Assembly (NCBI GenBank): GCA_024331095.1
Contig: JANDJE010000019.1
Coordinates: 1 to 40,293, forward strand
Source: Nitrospira sp.
GTDB taxonomy: Bacteria > Nitrospirota > Nitrospiria > Nitrospirales > Nitrospiraceae
DNA: 40,293 nt
Direction of reading: 5' to 3'
The notes under the pieces are model-generated. The model saw nothing but the letters and a program-made list of their open reading frames with translations. It was not told where the DNA came from and ran no database searches. The translations under genes were made by a program, and so were the position numbers. Below, in pieces: positions 1 to 7,621 of the stretch. The stretch's first letter is position 1. Every line of letters starts with the position of its first letter.

Positions 1-839
1 TCGAGTGGCGAGAATAACAGAGGAACGTCCCGTTCCTGCGTTCGGGCCCATAGAGGTCTTGCGCGGTATGACCGTAGTCGATCGTCAAGACGACGCCCCG
101 GTGCATGCGCCGGGCCACTTGCTTGATCCAATTCAACGCTTCGAGGTTGACTTCGGTTTGATAGCCGTCCGGCCAGTCGGGATTCAGCCGGTGGAGATGG
201 GCGGCGAGGGCGTCGGTTGAGAGGGGGTGAAGACATTCGACGAATCCCCCGTCCTGATAATCGACGTAAACTTCTTGGACTCGACCGTTTTTCACTCGGA
301 GGCGATGGACCGGAAAGGCGTCAAGCAATTCATTGCTGAACCACATGCCGGTGACACTGCCCGGAAGCAGTTCGTCCGGACTGTTTACCCAAGAGAGCTT
401 GTCCGGTTCATTCAGCCAGGGGGCGACATGTTGTCGTTGCCGTTCACGCATCGCCGGACTGCGCTCGATGAGGATGTAACGCAGACGTTCGCGAAGCGAC
501 GGAAACTCATCGGCGCAGGCGGTGAGAAACTGTCGGGCGAGCAGCCCCTTGCCCGGCCCCGCTTCAACGACCGTGAACGGATCGGGCTCTCCGAGCAGCC
601 GATCGACTTGTTCGGCCTGTTGCGCCAGAGCCCGTCCCAAAATGTACGTCGGAGCTGGTGTAATAGTCGCCGTTCCAGCCGATGCGTTCCGCTCCGTCTT
701 CCGGCGCTCTCATGTAGTAGCCGAATCGAGGATGGTAGAGGGCCGACTCCATGAAACGAACGAAAGGAATCGGTCCGCAAGAGGCGATTTCCGAGGCAAT
801 GGCGGCGACGAGTTCAGGGTGTCCGATTGTCACGAGCAA
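1..839 (-). pseudogene. MidA/NDUFAF7-family SAM-dependent methyltransferase, frameshifted and cut by the window edge
   Basis: The N-terminal part reads in one frame from 839 to about 644 (TTG at 839, or GTG at 833). It contains the family's early motif GYYMRAPEDG and GDYYTSSDVH. Immediately after DVH the homologous reading jumps frame near 639-646 and continues as ILGRALAQQ, the SAM-binding VVEAGPGKGLLARQFL, IERSPAMRERQ, FSNELLDAFPVHR and LTIDYGH, open to base 1. Family members read DVHP-ILGRAL here, so a loss of 2 (or 5) bases fits. The family (PF02636) methylates protein arginines: in mitochondria NDUFAF7 acts on a complex I subunit; the bacterial substrate is not established. The C-terminus lies left of the window. 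Either a real pseudogene or a sequencing error; the rest of the frame looks fully conserved, which slightly favours an error or a very recent mutation. Confidence 0.8.
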
Positions 840-979
840 CCTGCTTCAGTTATTCAGAATGGAACAGGTGACACCACGAGCAGACGGGGGTTCCCCCGCC
901 TTTCTCCCCGAATCTTATAGAGTCGCGTAGAGTAGCCTCTGATATGCGATTCTGTCAAGGTTGCGGCGGCGGCCGTCCG

Positions 980-993
980 GCGCTCCGGAGCGC
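980..993. repeat. 14-bp perfect palindrome in the divergent intergenic region
   Basis: GCGCTCCGGAGCGC is a perfect inverted repeat in the 233-base gap between the minus-strand methyltransferase and the plus-strand lipoprotein gene. It lies 45 bases upstream of the -35 element at 1038. It could be an operator for a dimeric regulator or simply a GC-rich hairpin; nothing in the window decides this. A second short hairpin (CGGGGGTTCCCCCG) lies near 887-900. Confidence 0.3.
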
Positions 994-1037
994 GGTTTGG
1001 AGGAACAAACCAAGAAGCGGCTGATGATGCTCGCACC

Positions 1038-1067
1038 TTGACCGGTTCTTCGGCCGCTTCTTATACT
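1038..1067 (+). promoter_or_regulatory. Sigma-70-type promoter of the lipoprotein-nadB pair
   Basis: TTGACC (1038-1043), an 18-base spacer and TATACT (1062-1067). Transcription would be expected to start about 6-8 bases after the -10, that is at or within the ATG at 1073. No Shine-Dalgarno sequence precedes that ATG, so the transcript is predicted to be leaderless. Confidence 0.6.
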
Positions 1068-1072
1068 GCGCC

Positions 1073-1594
1073 ATGCTTGGAGTACGAGAACGTGCCGTTT
1101 CGTCCTGGCTCCTGGTCGCCGGGTGGGTCGTGGTATTCGCCGTTTCACTCGGCGGCTGCTCGTCGAAGAAACCTCTCCAATACCCCGAAGACCATGAGCG
1201 GATCCAACGGATCGATCAAGCGGTCGAAGCCTTGCGGGAAGCCTACCAGGAGAAAAACCTTTCAGGCTTTCGCTCGCTGCTTCTGTCGGACGCCAGGCTC
1301 AATCAGCTTCAACGCGAGGTGGAAGCCGATTTCGAGGCGTTTGATTCCATCAAGCTCGATTTCAAAATCGAGCGGGTCGTCATCGAAGGCGGCGACGTCG
1401 ACGTGTACGTCCATTGGCAGGGCGCGTGGAAAAAACGGGGCGAAGAATCGGGCGTGCGGCACCGAGGCTCCGCCCGTTTGCAATGGGCCGGTACCGGCTC
1501 TTTTCTTCTGCGCGGCGTACAAGGCGATTTGCCGTTCGGCATGAAGGACAAGCTCACGTTGTCCGAACCGTCCTCACAACCTGTTCTGCCATAG
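1073..1594 (+). CDS. Small exported lipoprotein of unknown function
   Basis: A 173-residue protein with an N-terminal hydrophobic segment (about residues 10-27) ending in a lipobox, VSLGGC, with the lipidated cysteine at about position 29; this predicts export and signal peptidase II processing. The mature part is alpha+beta with a conserved-looking helix (DQAVEALREAYQEKNLSGF) and later strands, reminiscent of the NTF2/SnoaL-like or DUF4440-type fold, but this is only a shape resemblance. The stop is 7 bases before nadB, so the two are probably co-transcribed from the promoter at 1038. The start fits a leaderless mRNA. I do not recognise a specific function. Confidence 0.75.
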   Translation: MLGVRERAVSSWLLVAGWVVVFAVSLGGCSSKKPLQYPEDHERIQRIDQAVEALREAYQEKNLSGFRSLLLSDARLNQLQREVEADFEAFDSIKLDFKIERVVIEGGDVDVYVHWQGAWKKRGEESGVRHRGSARLQWAGTGSFLLRGVQGDLPFGMKDKLTLSEPSSQPVLP

Positions 1595-1601
1595 CGCATC
1601 A

Positions 1602-3275
1602 ATGCAGCGATCTGTTTTGCCACCGGCGGATTTTCTCGTCATCGGCAGCGGAGTCGCCGGTCTCAGGGCCGCGATCGAGCTGAGCCGGGCCGGGCGGGTC
1701 GTCATGCTGACCAAGGGACACCCGCTGCAAAGCACCTCGACGTTTGCCCAGGGGGGGGTGGCGGTGGCGCTCAGCGAGGAGGATGATGTCTCGATCCATT
1801 TGAAAGACACGGTCGATGCCGGGCACGGGCTCTGTCGGCTTGAAGCGGTGCGGGTGTTGGTCGAAGAGGGGCCGGAACGCATTCAGGAACTGATCCGCTG
1901 GGGCGCGAACTTCGACAAAGTGGGGGGGAAATTCGCGTTCGCCCGAGAGGCGGCGCACAGCCGGAGCCGGATTCTCCGCGCCCGCGGCGACGCCACGGGG
2001 AACGAAATGGTGCGGGTGTTGATGGCCCATGCCGCTCGGCAGGCCAAAATCCGGCGGATGGATTTCCATTTCACGGTGGACTTGATCGTGGAGGACGGCC
2101 GATGTTGCGGCGCGGTGGCGCTGAACGAACATTCTGGAGAACTCTGTGTGTTGCCCGCGAAAGCGGTAGTGTTGTCGACAGGAGGAGCCGGACAAATATA
2201 CGCTCGAACGACGAATCCGCCGAGCGCGACCGGCGATGGAATGGCCATGGCGTATCGCGCCGGCGCAAGGCTGCAAGACATGGAATTCGTCCAATTTCAT
2301 CCGACGGCGTTGTATGTGCCGTCCAGTCCGCCGTTTCTCCTGTCGGAGGCCATGAGGGGAGAAGGAGGACAGCTCCGGAATCACAAGGGCGAAACGTTCA
2401 TGGAGCGGTATCATCCGTCGGGCGCCCTGGCTCCGAGGGATATCGTCGCGCGCGCGATTTGGGCCGAAATGGCGGCCACGAAAACCCGCCACGTGTATCT
2501 CGATGTGACGCACTTGGATGCCGACTTCGTGAAGCGTCGGTTTCCGACGATCTATGCCACGTGCCTGCGACACGATATCGACATCACAGAAGAGTGGATA
2601 CCGGTTTCTCCCAGCGCCCATTACATGATGGGAGGAGTCTGGACCGATATAAACGGGGCGACGTCCTTGCCGGGCCTCTTTGCCGCCGGGGAAGTGGCCT
2701 GCAGCGGCGTGCACGGCGCCAATCGGCTTGCCAGCAATTCGTTGTTGGAAGCGTTGGTGTTCGGGATGCGGGCCGGTGCCGCCGCGGTCGCATGGGGTGT
2801 TCGTCAGGCCGTGCCGGATTTAGGCCGTCAGGCGGCGGCGTTGCGGCATGGCGAGCGTCATCGCTTGGATGACGCGGAAAAATTGCGAAACTCGCTTCGC
2901 CGGATCATGTGGGGGCAAGTCGGAATCATCAGATCCCGCGAATCGTTGATTCGGGCGGCGGCTCAGCTCACCCGGTGGGAACACATGGTCTCGAAACCGT
3001 TTGTCGCAAGAGCCGATCTTGAGGTTAAGAACATGATTCAAGTGGCGCGCTGCGTCGCCGAAGCGGCGCTTTGGCGGGAGAACAGCGTGGGGGCCCACTT
3101 CCGATCGGACTTCCCCGATGCAAAGCCGTCGGGATGGAACGAGCACAGTCAAATCCGTCTTGGTGAGCCGGTCAGCGGAGGGGAAGGGCGAGCGACTCAA
3201 GATTCGGTTGACGTGAAGAGATCTCCGAAAACGCCATCGCGCCCGCGCCGTCGGCTGCGGCAAGGTCGCGCCTAA
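1602..3275 (+). CDS. nadB: L-aspartate oxidase
   Basis: The 557-residue protein is the flavoenzyme that oxidises L-aspartate to iminoaspartate, which NadA condenses with dihydroxyacetone phosphate to quinolinate in de novo NAD synthesis; it acts in the cytosol. Visible motifs: FAD-binding GSGVAG (residues 15-20), STSTFAQGGVA (44-54), the substrate-side HSRSRILRARGDATG, FVQFHPTALY, LSEAMRGEGG, APRDIVARAI, and the C-terminal FAD segment MMGGVWTD...GLFAAGEVACSGVHGANRLASNSLLEALVFG. Length is slightly above the usual 530-540 because of a basic C-terminal tail (KTPSRPRRRLRQGRA). That tail overlaps the end of the convergent lytic transglycosylase gene by 104 bases. nadA and nadC are not in the window. 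Fumarate reductase/succinate dehydrogenase flavoproteins are related but lack this combination of motifs and have different partners. Confidence 0.95.
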   Translation: MQRSVLPPADFLVIGSGVAGLRAAIELSRAGRVVMLTKGHPLQSTSTFAQGGVAVALSEEDDVSIHLKDTVDAGHGLCRLEAVRVLVEEGPERIQELIRWGANFDKVGGKFAFAREAAHSRSRILRARGDATGNEMVRVLMAHAARQAKIRRMDFHFTVDLIVEDGRCCGAVALNEHSGELCVLPAKAVVLSTGGAGQIYARTTNPPSATGDGMAMAYRAGARLQDMEFVQFHPTALYVPSSPPFLLSEAMRGEGGQLRNHKGETFMERYHPSGALAPRDIVARAIWAEMAATKTRHVYLDVTHLDADFVKRRFPTIYATCLRHDIDITEEWIPVSPSAHYMMGGVWTDINGATSLPGLFAAGEVACSGVHGANRLASNSLLEALVFGMRAGAAAVAWGVRQAVPDLGRQAAALRHGERHRLDDAEKLRNSLRRIMWGQVGIIRSRESLIRAAAQLTRWEHMVSKPFVARADLEVKNMIQVARCVAEAALWRENSVGAHFRSDFPDAKPSGWNEHSQIRLGEPVSGGEGRATQDSVDVKRSPKTPSRPRRRLRQGRA

Positions 3276-3882
3276 GAAACGTCCGGTAGTAACGCAAAAC
3301 CTTACGGACATAACGCTGCGTTTCCTCGATCGGCGGAAGGGCGCGGTACCGGTCGACGACGTGCTCCCCCGCGTTGTAGGCGGCCAGAGCGAGCGGAAGG
3401 TCGCCGCGAAATCTGTCCAACAGGAACCGAAGATATTTCGTGCCTCCTCCGATGTTGTCTTCGGGGTCGTAGAGGTCCTTCACGTCCAAGCGCATGGCGG
3501 TGTGCGGCATGAGCTGCATGAGCCCGACCGCTCCCGCGCGGGATACCGCCCGCGCGTCAAAATCGGACTCGGCCTTAATGACGGCCCGGATGAGCGCGGG
3601 CGGGAGCTGGTACAGGCTTGAGAACCGGAGAATCGTCGGCTCGAGCTCCGCTTCCGAAAGTGTCGGGTGTAAACGGCTGGAAGATCGGTCGATTCGTCGG
3701 TAGCGCGAGTCTGACGGGACGTTGGTCAGTGAAATGACGCCTTTGGCGTCGATGTACTGATAAACTTCCGCGTGAGCCCTTGAATTGGAAGCCCCGGGGA
3801 GTTCGCCCCACGCGCCGAGCAGGAGAAGGACTCCCGTGAACAGAAGCATGGAGCGGATGATCGGCGGGCGTCGGGGCTTCAT
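3172..3882 (-). CDS. Lytic transglycosylase with an N-terminal DUF4124-like segment
   Basis: A 236-residue exported protein. Residues 1-38 form a signal peptide (hydrophobic run SMLLFTGVLLLLGAW, likely cleavage after RAHA). Residues 39-66 match the DUF4124 pattern (YQYIDAKGVISLTNVPSD), and residues 83-200 form an SLT domain with the catalytic glutamate in IKAESDFDARAVS (E105), followed by GAVGLMQLMP, NIGGGTKYL and LALAAYNAGE. It would cleave the MurNAc-GlcNAc bond in periplasmic peptidoglycan with formation of 1,6-anhydro-MurNAc. This arrangement is common in Gram-negative cell-wall turnover enzymes. The gene converges on nadB and overlaps its 3' end by 104 bases. Confidence 0.9.
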   Translation of the reverse strand: MKPRRPPIIRSMLLFTGVLLLLGAWGELPGASNSRAHAEVYQYIDAKGVISLTNVPSDSRYRRIDRSSSRLHPTLSEAELEPTILRFSSLYQLPPALIRAVIKAESDFDARAVSRAGAVGLMQLMPHTAMRLDVKDLYDPEDNIGGGTKYLRFLLDRFRGDLPLALAAYNAGEHVVDRYRALPPIEETQRYVRKVLRYYRTFLRRDLAAADGAGAMAFSEISSRQPNLESLALPLR

Positions 3883-3982
3883 GGGTCAACGATAGCAGTC
3901 CGTGACCGATTGTCAAGAAATAGCCGGATAGCTTGTCCGGCACCATGGATCGCGATGAACGATCGATGTGAAAACAAACGGT

Positions 3983-4876
3983 TCACATGGCGGACGGAGG
4001 AGGCCCGTCCAGGAAGCGATTTCGCGCGTCGGCGAACAGGCGTCTCAGCTTGTGCGTGAGGGGACCGGGTTTCCCATTGCCGATCGGAGCACGATCAACG
4101 GTGGCGACCGGCATGATTTCCAAGCTGGTGTTCGTCACGAAACATTCGTCGGCTTGCCGGAGCTGAGCCGGCGTGAATCGTCCTTCTTCCGTCCGAATTC
4201 CCTGTTCCTCGGCAAGCTGGAGTACGACGGATCTTGTGATGCCGTCCAGAATGCCGCAGTCGACGGCCGGCGTGCAGAGGCGTCCGTCCATGACGAAGAA
4301 GAGATTGCTGACGGTGCATTCCGTGAGGTGATGTTCCCAGTTGAGCAGAATGCCGTCGAACGCTCCCACCGCGACGGCTTCGCGCTTGGCGAGGATATTG
4401 TTGAGAAAGTTGGTGGATTTGATTCGTGGAGACAACGCGCCGGGCAAGTTGCGTCTCGTGGCGGCGATGATTAAATCGACCCCCTTTTCATAAAGGGACG
4501 GGTCGGGAGCGACGAGCGGCTTGGCCATGATGACGACCGTCGGCGACGGGCACAGCGAGGGGTCCAAGCCGATGTCTCCGACGCCTCGTGACACAGTGAT
4601 CCGAAGATAGGCATCTCGCCGGCCGTCGCCGAGGCCGTTGCGCGCCATCGCTTCGCAAAGCAGTTCGAGCCAACGTTTCTTGGAGATCGGAACGGTCAAT
4701 CCTATCGCCTCGGCGGATCGAAAGAGCCGTTCCACATGTTTGGAGCCCAGGAAGAGGCGGTTCCCGTAAGAGCGGATGGTTTCATACACGCCGTCTCCAT
4801 ACAGAAAACCGTGATCGAAAACGGAGATCAGCGCGTCTTCGCGTCTGACGAATCGGTCGTTCAGATAAATCCACAT
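3983..4876 (-). CDS. pabC: Class IV PLP aminotransferase, probably aminodeoxychorismate lyase
   Basis: A 297-residue fold-type IV PLP enzyme. Key features: DHGFLYGDGVYETIR (residues 21-35), the PLP lysine K153 in RIKSTNFLNN, and the glutamate plus phosphate-binding segment in LTECTVSNLFFV (about 184-195), then GILDGITRSVV. The family includes branched-chain aminotransferase (IlvE), D-amino-acid aminotransferase and 4-amino-4-deoxychorismate lyase (PabC), which are hard to separate by sequence alone. It lies directly downstream of pabB on the same strand with a 16-base gap, which favours PabC: release of pyruvate from aminodeoxychorismate to give p-aminobenzoate for folate. A D-amino-acid or branched-chain aminotransferase role remains possible. 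Confidence 0.75.
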   Translation of the reverse strand: MWIYLNDRFVRREDALISVFDHGFLYGDGVYETIRSYGNRLFLGSKHVERLFRSAEAIGLTVPISKKRWLELLCEAMARNGLGDGRRDAYLRITVSRGVGDIGLDPSLCPSPTVVIMAKPLVAPDPSLYEKGVDLIIAATRRNLPGALSPRIKSTNFLNNILAKREAVAVGAFDGILLNWEHHLTECTVSNLFFVMDGRLCTPAVDCGILDGITRSVVLQLAEEQGIRTEEGRFTPAQLRQADECFVTNTSLEIMPVATVDRAPIGNGKPGPLTHKLRRLFADARNRFLDGPPPSAM

Positions 4877-4892
4877 CGGATGGAAGAAAAAC

Positions 4893-6368
4893 TCAGGAGA
4901 AGGCGCTCAAGAACGCCTGGGCCTTGTGGATTGTTTCCTCATACTCGCGGATCGGATCGGAGTCGGCCACGATGCCGGCGCCGACTTGGAGGTAGCCCCT
5001 GCCCTGTCGTTTGACCAAGGTCCTGATCAAGATGTTGAAGTCCAAATCTCCGCTCCAACAGACGTACCCCATTGATCCGGAATAGGCGCCGCGGCGAACC
5101 GGCTCCAGTTCTTCGATGATTTCCATACAGCGGATTTTGGGCACGCCGGTGATTGTCCCGCCAGGGAACATGGCGCGCAACAGGTCGAAGCCGGTGGCGT
5201 CGTTTTTTAAGAGGCCGGATATGTGGGAAACGAGGTGGTTGACGTGAGAGTATCGTTCCAGCGTCATCAGCTCCCCCACCCGGATGCTCCCGAAATCGCA
5301 GACGCGGCCGAGATCGTTGCGCTCAAGATCGACCAACATAATATGTTCGGCCCGTTCTTTTTCGTTTGCGCGCAAGTCATCCGCAAGCCGGCGGTCGTGG
5401 TCGGCGTCCGTTCCGCGTGGCCTGGTTCCGGCGATCGGCCGTGTGTCGGCCCCTCGCCCCTCAAGGCGGACCAGCCGTTCCGGCGATGAGCTGATCAGGC
5501 TGGTCTGATGAAAGCGGAGCAGGCCGGAAAACGGGGAAGGGTTCAGATCCCGTATTCGACCGTACGTGAGGAGATCGGAGAGTAATTGAGGGGTGGCCGA
5601 GGAGGTCGGGTCGGTGACGACGAATCGATGGGAAAGATTGGCCTGATAGATATCGCCCGCCGCGATGTACTCTTGACAGCGTCGGACGCGATCGGCATAG
5701 GCGGAACGATGCTGTTCCGGCTCAAACGACAGGTGAAGCGGCGTATCGGCGAGGCCGGGGGGGAGGGGACCGGACATCCGTGCCGCCAGCGCCGCCAGTC
5801 GGTCACGCCCCTCTCTGAGCAGTTTTTCACGCGGCTCGCTTAAGAACCGTTCGAGTGGCGGACAAAACGCCAAGGTGAAACGATTCTGTTCGTGGTCGAC
5901 CGCCGCCACAAGATCGAAAAAAGCGAACTCAAAATCCGGCATGGCGAGGTCGTCAAGCGCGAGAGAGGGAAGCCGTTCAAATTGACGGACGAGATCGTAA
6001 CTGAAATAGCCGACGGCTCCTCCGAAAAAAGGAGGGGCCTGTCGAGGTCGGGCGATGGAGGAGTTTCTGAAAAGGCCGACGAGACGGTTGAAAGGGGCCT
6101 GCCCCTGTTCTTCGCGTCCGTCGGCGGTGCGTTCGACGTAGCGGTTCGCTCGGCCGCTTACGGTCAAATAGGGTTCGCCGGCGAAGAACGAATACCGTCC
6201 CGTTATCGGATGATGACGGCCGCTCTCGAACAGGAAAGAAGGACGATGGCTCGATGCGACTTTTGCGTAGAGTTCAAAAGGGGAGGCTGACGGGGCGTCA
6301 AACGTCATCAGCAAGGGTGAAGGAGGACCTTGCAGAAAAGAAAAGGCTTGGAGGGACGTTGTCGGCAT
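4893..6368 (-). CDS. pabB: Chorismate-utilising synthase component I, probably aminodeoxychorismate synthase
   Basis: A 491-residue protein if it starts at ATG 6368 (MPTTSLQAF). The reading frame is open upstream to 6602, but that extension looks non-coding and overlaps the divergent atp region. It has the N-terminal TrpE/PabB domain (about residues 45-170, with FFGGAVGYFSYDLVRQFERL) and a complete chorismate-binding domain: GDIYQANLSHRF (238-249), FSGLL, SSSPERLVRL, PIAGTRPRG (311-319), ANEKERAEHIMLVDLERNDLG in pieces around 334-354, FPGGTITGVPKIRCMEIIEELE (401-422) and the closing GAGIVADSDP. It would aminate chorismate using ammonia from a glutaminase partner (PabA/TrpG), which is not in this window. 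The next gene is the probable lyase, supporting PabB. The alanine in PIAGT is the form seen in anthranilate synthases and in one PabB class, instead of the lysine of E. coli PabB. The start lacks a Shine-Dalgarno sequence and sits 5 bases from a -10-like hexamer. Confidence 0.85.
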   Translation of the reverse strand: MPTTSLQAFSFLQGPPSPLLMTFDAPSASPFELYAKVASSHRPSFLFESGRHHPITGRYSFFAGEPYLTVSGRANRYVERTADGREEQGQAPFNRLVGLFRNSSIARPRQAPPFFGGAVGYFSYDLVRQFERLPSLALDDLAMPDFEFAFFDLVAAVDHEQNRFTLAFCPPLERFLSEPREKLLREGRDRLAALAARMSGPLPPGLADTPLHLSFEPEQHRSAYADRVRRCQEYIAAGDIYQANLSHRFVVTDPTSSATPQLLSDLLTYGRIRDLNPSPFSGLLRFHQTSLISSSPERLVRLEGRGADTRPIAGTRPRGTDADHDRRLADDLRANEKERAEHIMLVDLERNDLGRVCDFGSIRVGELMTLERYSHVNHLVSHISGLLKNDATGFDLLRAMFPGGTITGVPKIRCMEIIEELEPVRRGAYSGSMGYVCWSGDLDFNILIRTLVKRQGRGYLQVGAGIVADSDPIREYEETIHKAQAFLSAFS

Positions 6369-6373
6369 AGCGT

Positions 6374-6403
6374 ACTGTACCGTTTCGGAAGCCCTTGCGT
6401 CAC
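6374..6403 (-). promoter_or_regulatory. Putative promoter of pabB-pabC
   Basis: On the minus strand GTGACG (6403-6398), an 18-base spacer and TACAGT (6379-6374), then only 5 bases to the ATG at 6368. The -35 is a partial match. Its position predicts a leaderless pabB transcript. Confidence 0.4.
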
Positions 6404-6456
6404 TACTAATAAGCGATGTGACGTGACGATGAGCGTTCGAACAAGCCGCAATCGTA

Positions 6457-6486
6457 TTGACTTTGCAAAGAGGGTTCTGCTTAAAT
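6457..6486 (+). promoter_or_regulatory. Putative promoter of the F0 ATP synthase operon
   Basis: TTGACT (6457-6462), an 18-base spacer and TTAAAT (6481-6486), about 95 bases before the atpZ/I start. The leader contains two pairs of direct repeats: AGGGTTCTGCT at 6471-6481 and 6505-6515, and GCCTTCCGTGGGT at 6535-6547 and 6563-6575. Confidence 0.45.
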
Positions 6487-6580
6487 CGGAAGCCCATCAT
6501 AGGTAGGGTTCTGCTCACGTGCTGTTGTGACATCGCCTTCCGTGGGTCCCGCACGCTGACGTGCCTTCCGTGGGTTGGGA

Positions 6581-6832
6581 ATGCCCCCTCCAGACGATCC
6601 ATTGTATGCGGGGCTTGGTCAGGCCGTTCGGATCGGAACGGAACTGCTTGCTGCGTTGATCGTCGGCGGTGGGCTGGGATGGGCGGTCGATGAGTACATA
6701 TTGGAGTCCGGTCCGTGGGGGCTGGTGATCGGATTGATGTTGGGCGCGACGGCGGGGGTACGCAACGCCTACCGGGCCGCGCAACAGTGGCAGAGGCCCA
6801 CGGATACAGCCGGCAAGGATAAACGAGGATAG
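6581..6832 (+). CDS. AtpZ/AtpI-family ATP synthase accessory membrane protein
   Basis: An 83-residue protein with two predicted membrane helices: residues about 13-33 (VRIGTELLAALIVGGGLGWAVD) and 45-64 (GPWGLVIGLMLGATAGVRNAYR), with the glycine-rich GGGLGW turn and charged tails typical of the AtpI/AtpZ family (PF09527). Members sit at the head of atp operons; proposed roles are help in c-ring assembly and, for AtpZ, ion (Mg/Ca) channelling. Its position 3 bases before atpB fits exactly. An in-frame TTG at 6575 is an alternative start two codons earlier; ATG 6581 is preferred. Confidence 0.85.
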   Translation: MPPPDDPLYAGLGQAVRIGTELLAALIVGGGLGWAVDEYILESGPWGLVIGLMLGATAGVRNAYRAAQQWQRPTDTAGKDKRG

Positions 6833-6835
6833 TTC

Positions 6836-7585
6836 ATGGAAGAAAGTCCGCTTCACCCGTTTGAGCTGCACAACTTTATTCCGATCAACGTCGGCGGTCT
6901 GGATATCTCCCTTAACAAGGCCGTCCTCACGATGTGGGTGGTGGTGGCGCTCGTCGCGGCATTGATGGTCATGGCCGGGTCGGCGCGACGGTTGGTCCCC
7001 GGCAAACTGCAAAGCCTTGCGGAAATGCTGGTGGACTTTATTCGCGGGATCATTCTGGATACGATGGGAGAAGGAGGGATGAAGTTCTTTCCTCTGGTGG
7101 CGACGCTCTTCCTGTTCATCCTATTCTGTAATCTGGTCGGACTGATTCCCGGTTCCTACACCGTCACCAGTCAAATCATCGTGACGGCGGTCTTTGCTTT
7201 TTCGGTTTATGGGCTCAGCCTCGTGATGGGGTTTGCGTTGCACGGAGCGAAGTTTCTCGGTATTTTGGTGCCGCCGGGAACGCCGGCGTGGCTCTTGCCT
7301 CTCATGATTCCCATCGAATTGATCAGCCAACTGGCCCGTCCGATTTCGCTGGCCGTCCGATTGTTCGCCAACATGACGGCCGGGCACGTCATCCTCGGCG
7401 TGTTGTTCGGACTGACGGTCAGCGGGGGACTGTTGATCGGATGGCTGCCCTTCGTATTTACGATCGCGATGAACGGGCTTGAGCTCGGCATTGCGTTCAT
7501 TCAGGCGTATATTTTTACCGTGCTCACCTGCGTCTATTTAGGCGACGCATTTCACTTGCACGGTCATGATGAGCACGCGCACTGA
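6836..7585 (+). CDS. atpB: F0F1 ATP synthase subunit a
   Basis: A 249-residue polytopic membrane protein. After a short N-terminus (HPFELHNFIPI) come five to six hydrophobic helices. The essential stator arginine is R175 in SLAVRLFANMTAGH, and the C-terminal helix carries LELGIAFIQAYIFTVLTCVYLGDA. Subunit a forms the two half-channels through which ions reach the c-ring; R175 separates the protonated and unprotonated c subunits. It starts 3 bases after atpZ/I and is followed by atpE after 36 bases. The protein ends in a histidine-rich tail (HLHGHDEHAH), common in this subunit in several phyla. Confidence 0.97.
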   Translation: MEESPLHPFELHNFIPINVGGLDISLNKAVLTMWVVVALVAALMVMAGSARRLVPGKLQSLAEMLVDFIRGIILDTMGEGGMKFFPLVATLFLFILFCNLVGLIPGSYTVTSQIIVTAVFAFSVYGLSLVMGFALHGAKFLGILVPPGTPAWLLPLMIPIELISQLARPISLAVRLFANMTAGHVILGVLFGLTVSGGLLIGWLPFVFTIAMNGLELGIAFIQAYIFTVLTCVYLGDAFHLHGHDEHAH

Positions 7586-7621
7586 CGTGTGCCGATACAG
7601 ACAAGGGAGGATCGAAGGACG

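Noticed and set aside
1599..2714. 371-codon open frame antisense to nadB
   Set aside because: Low-information shadow; nadB is unambiguous on the plus strand.
6369..6602. Possible 78-residue N-terminal extension of PabB
   Set aside because: It would cover the divergent atp promoter region and its repeats; the family fold begins after MPTTSLQAF.
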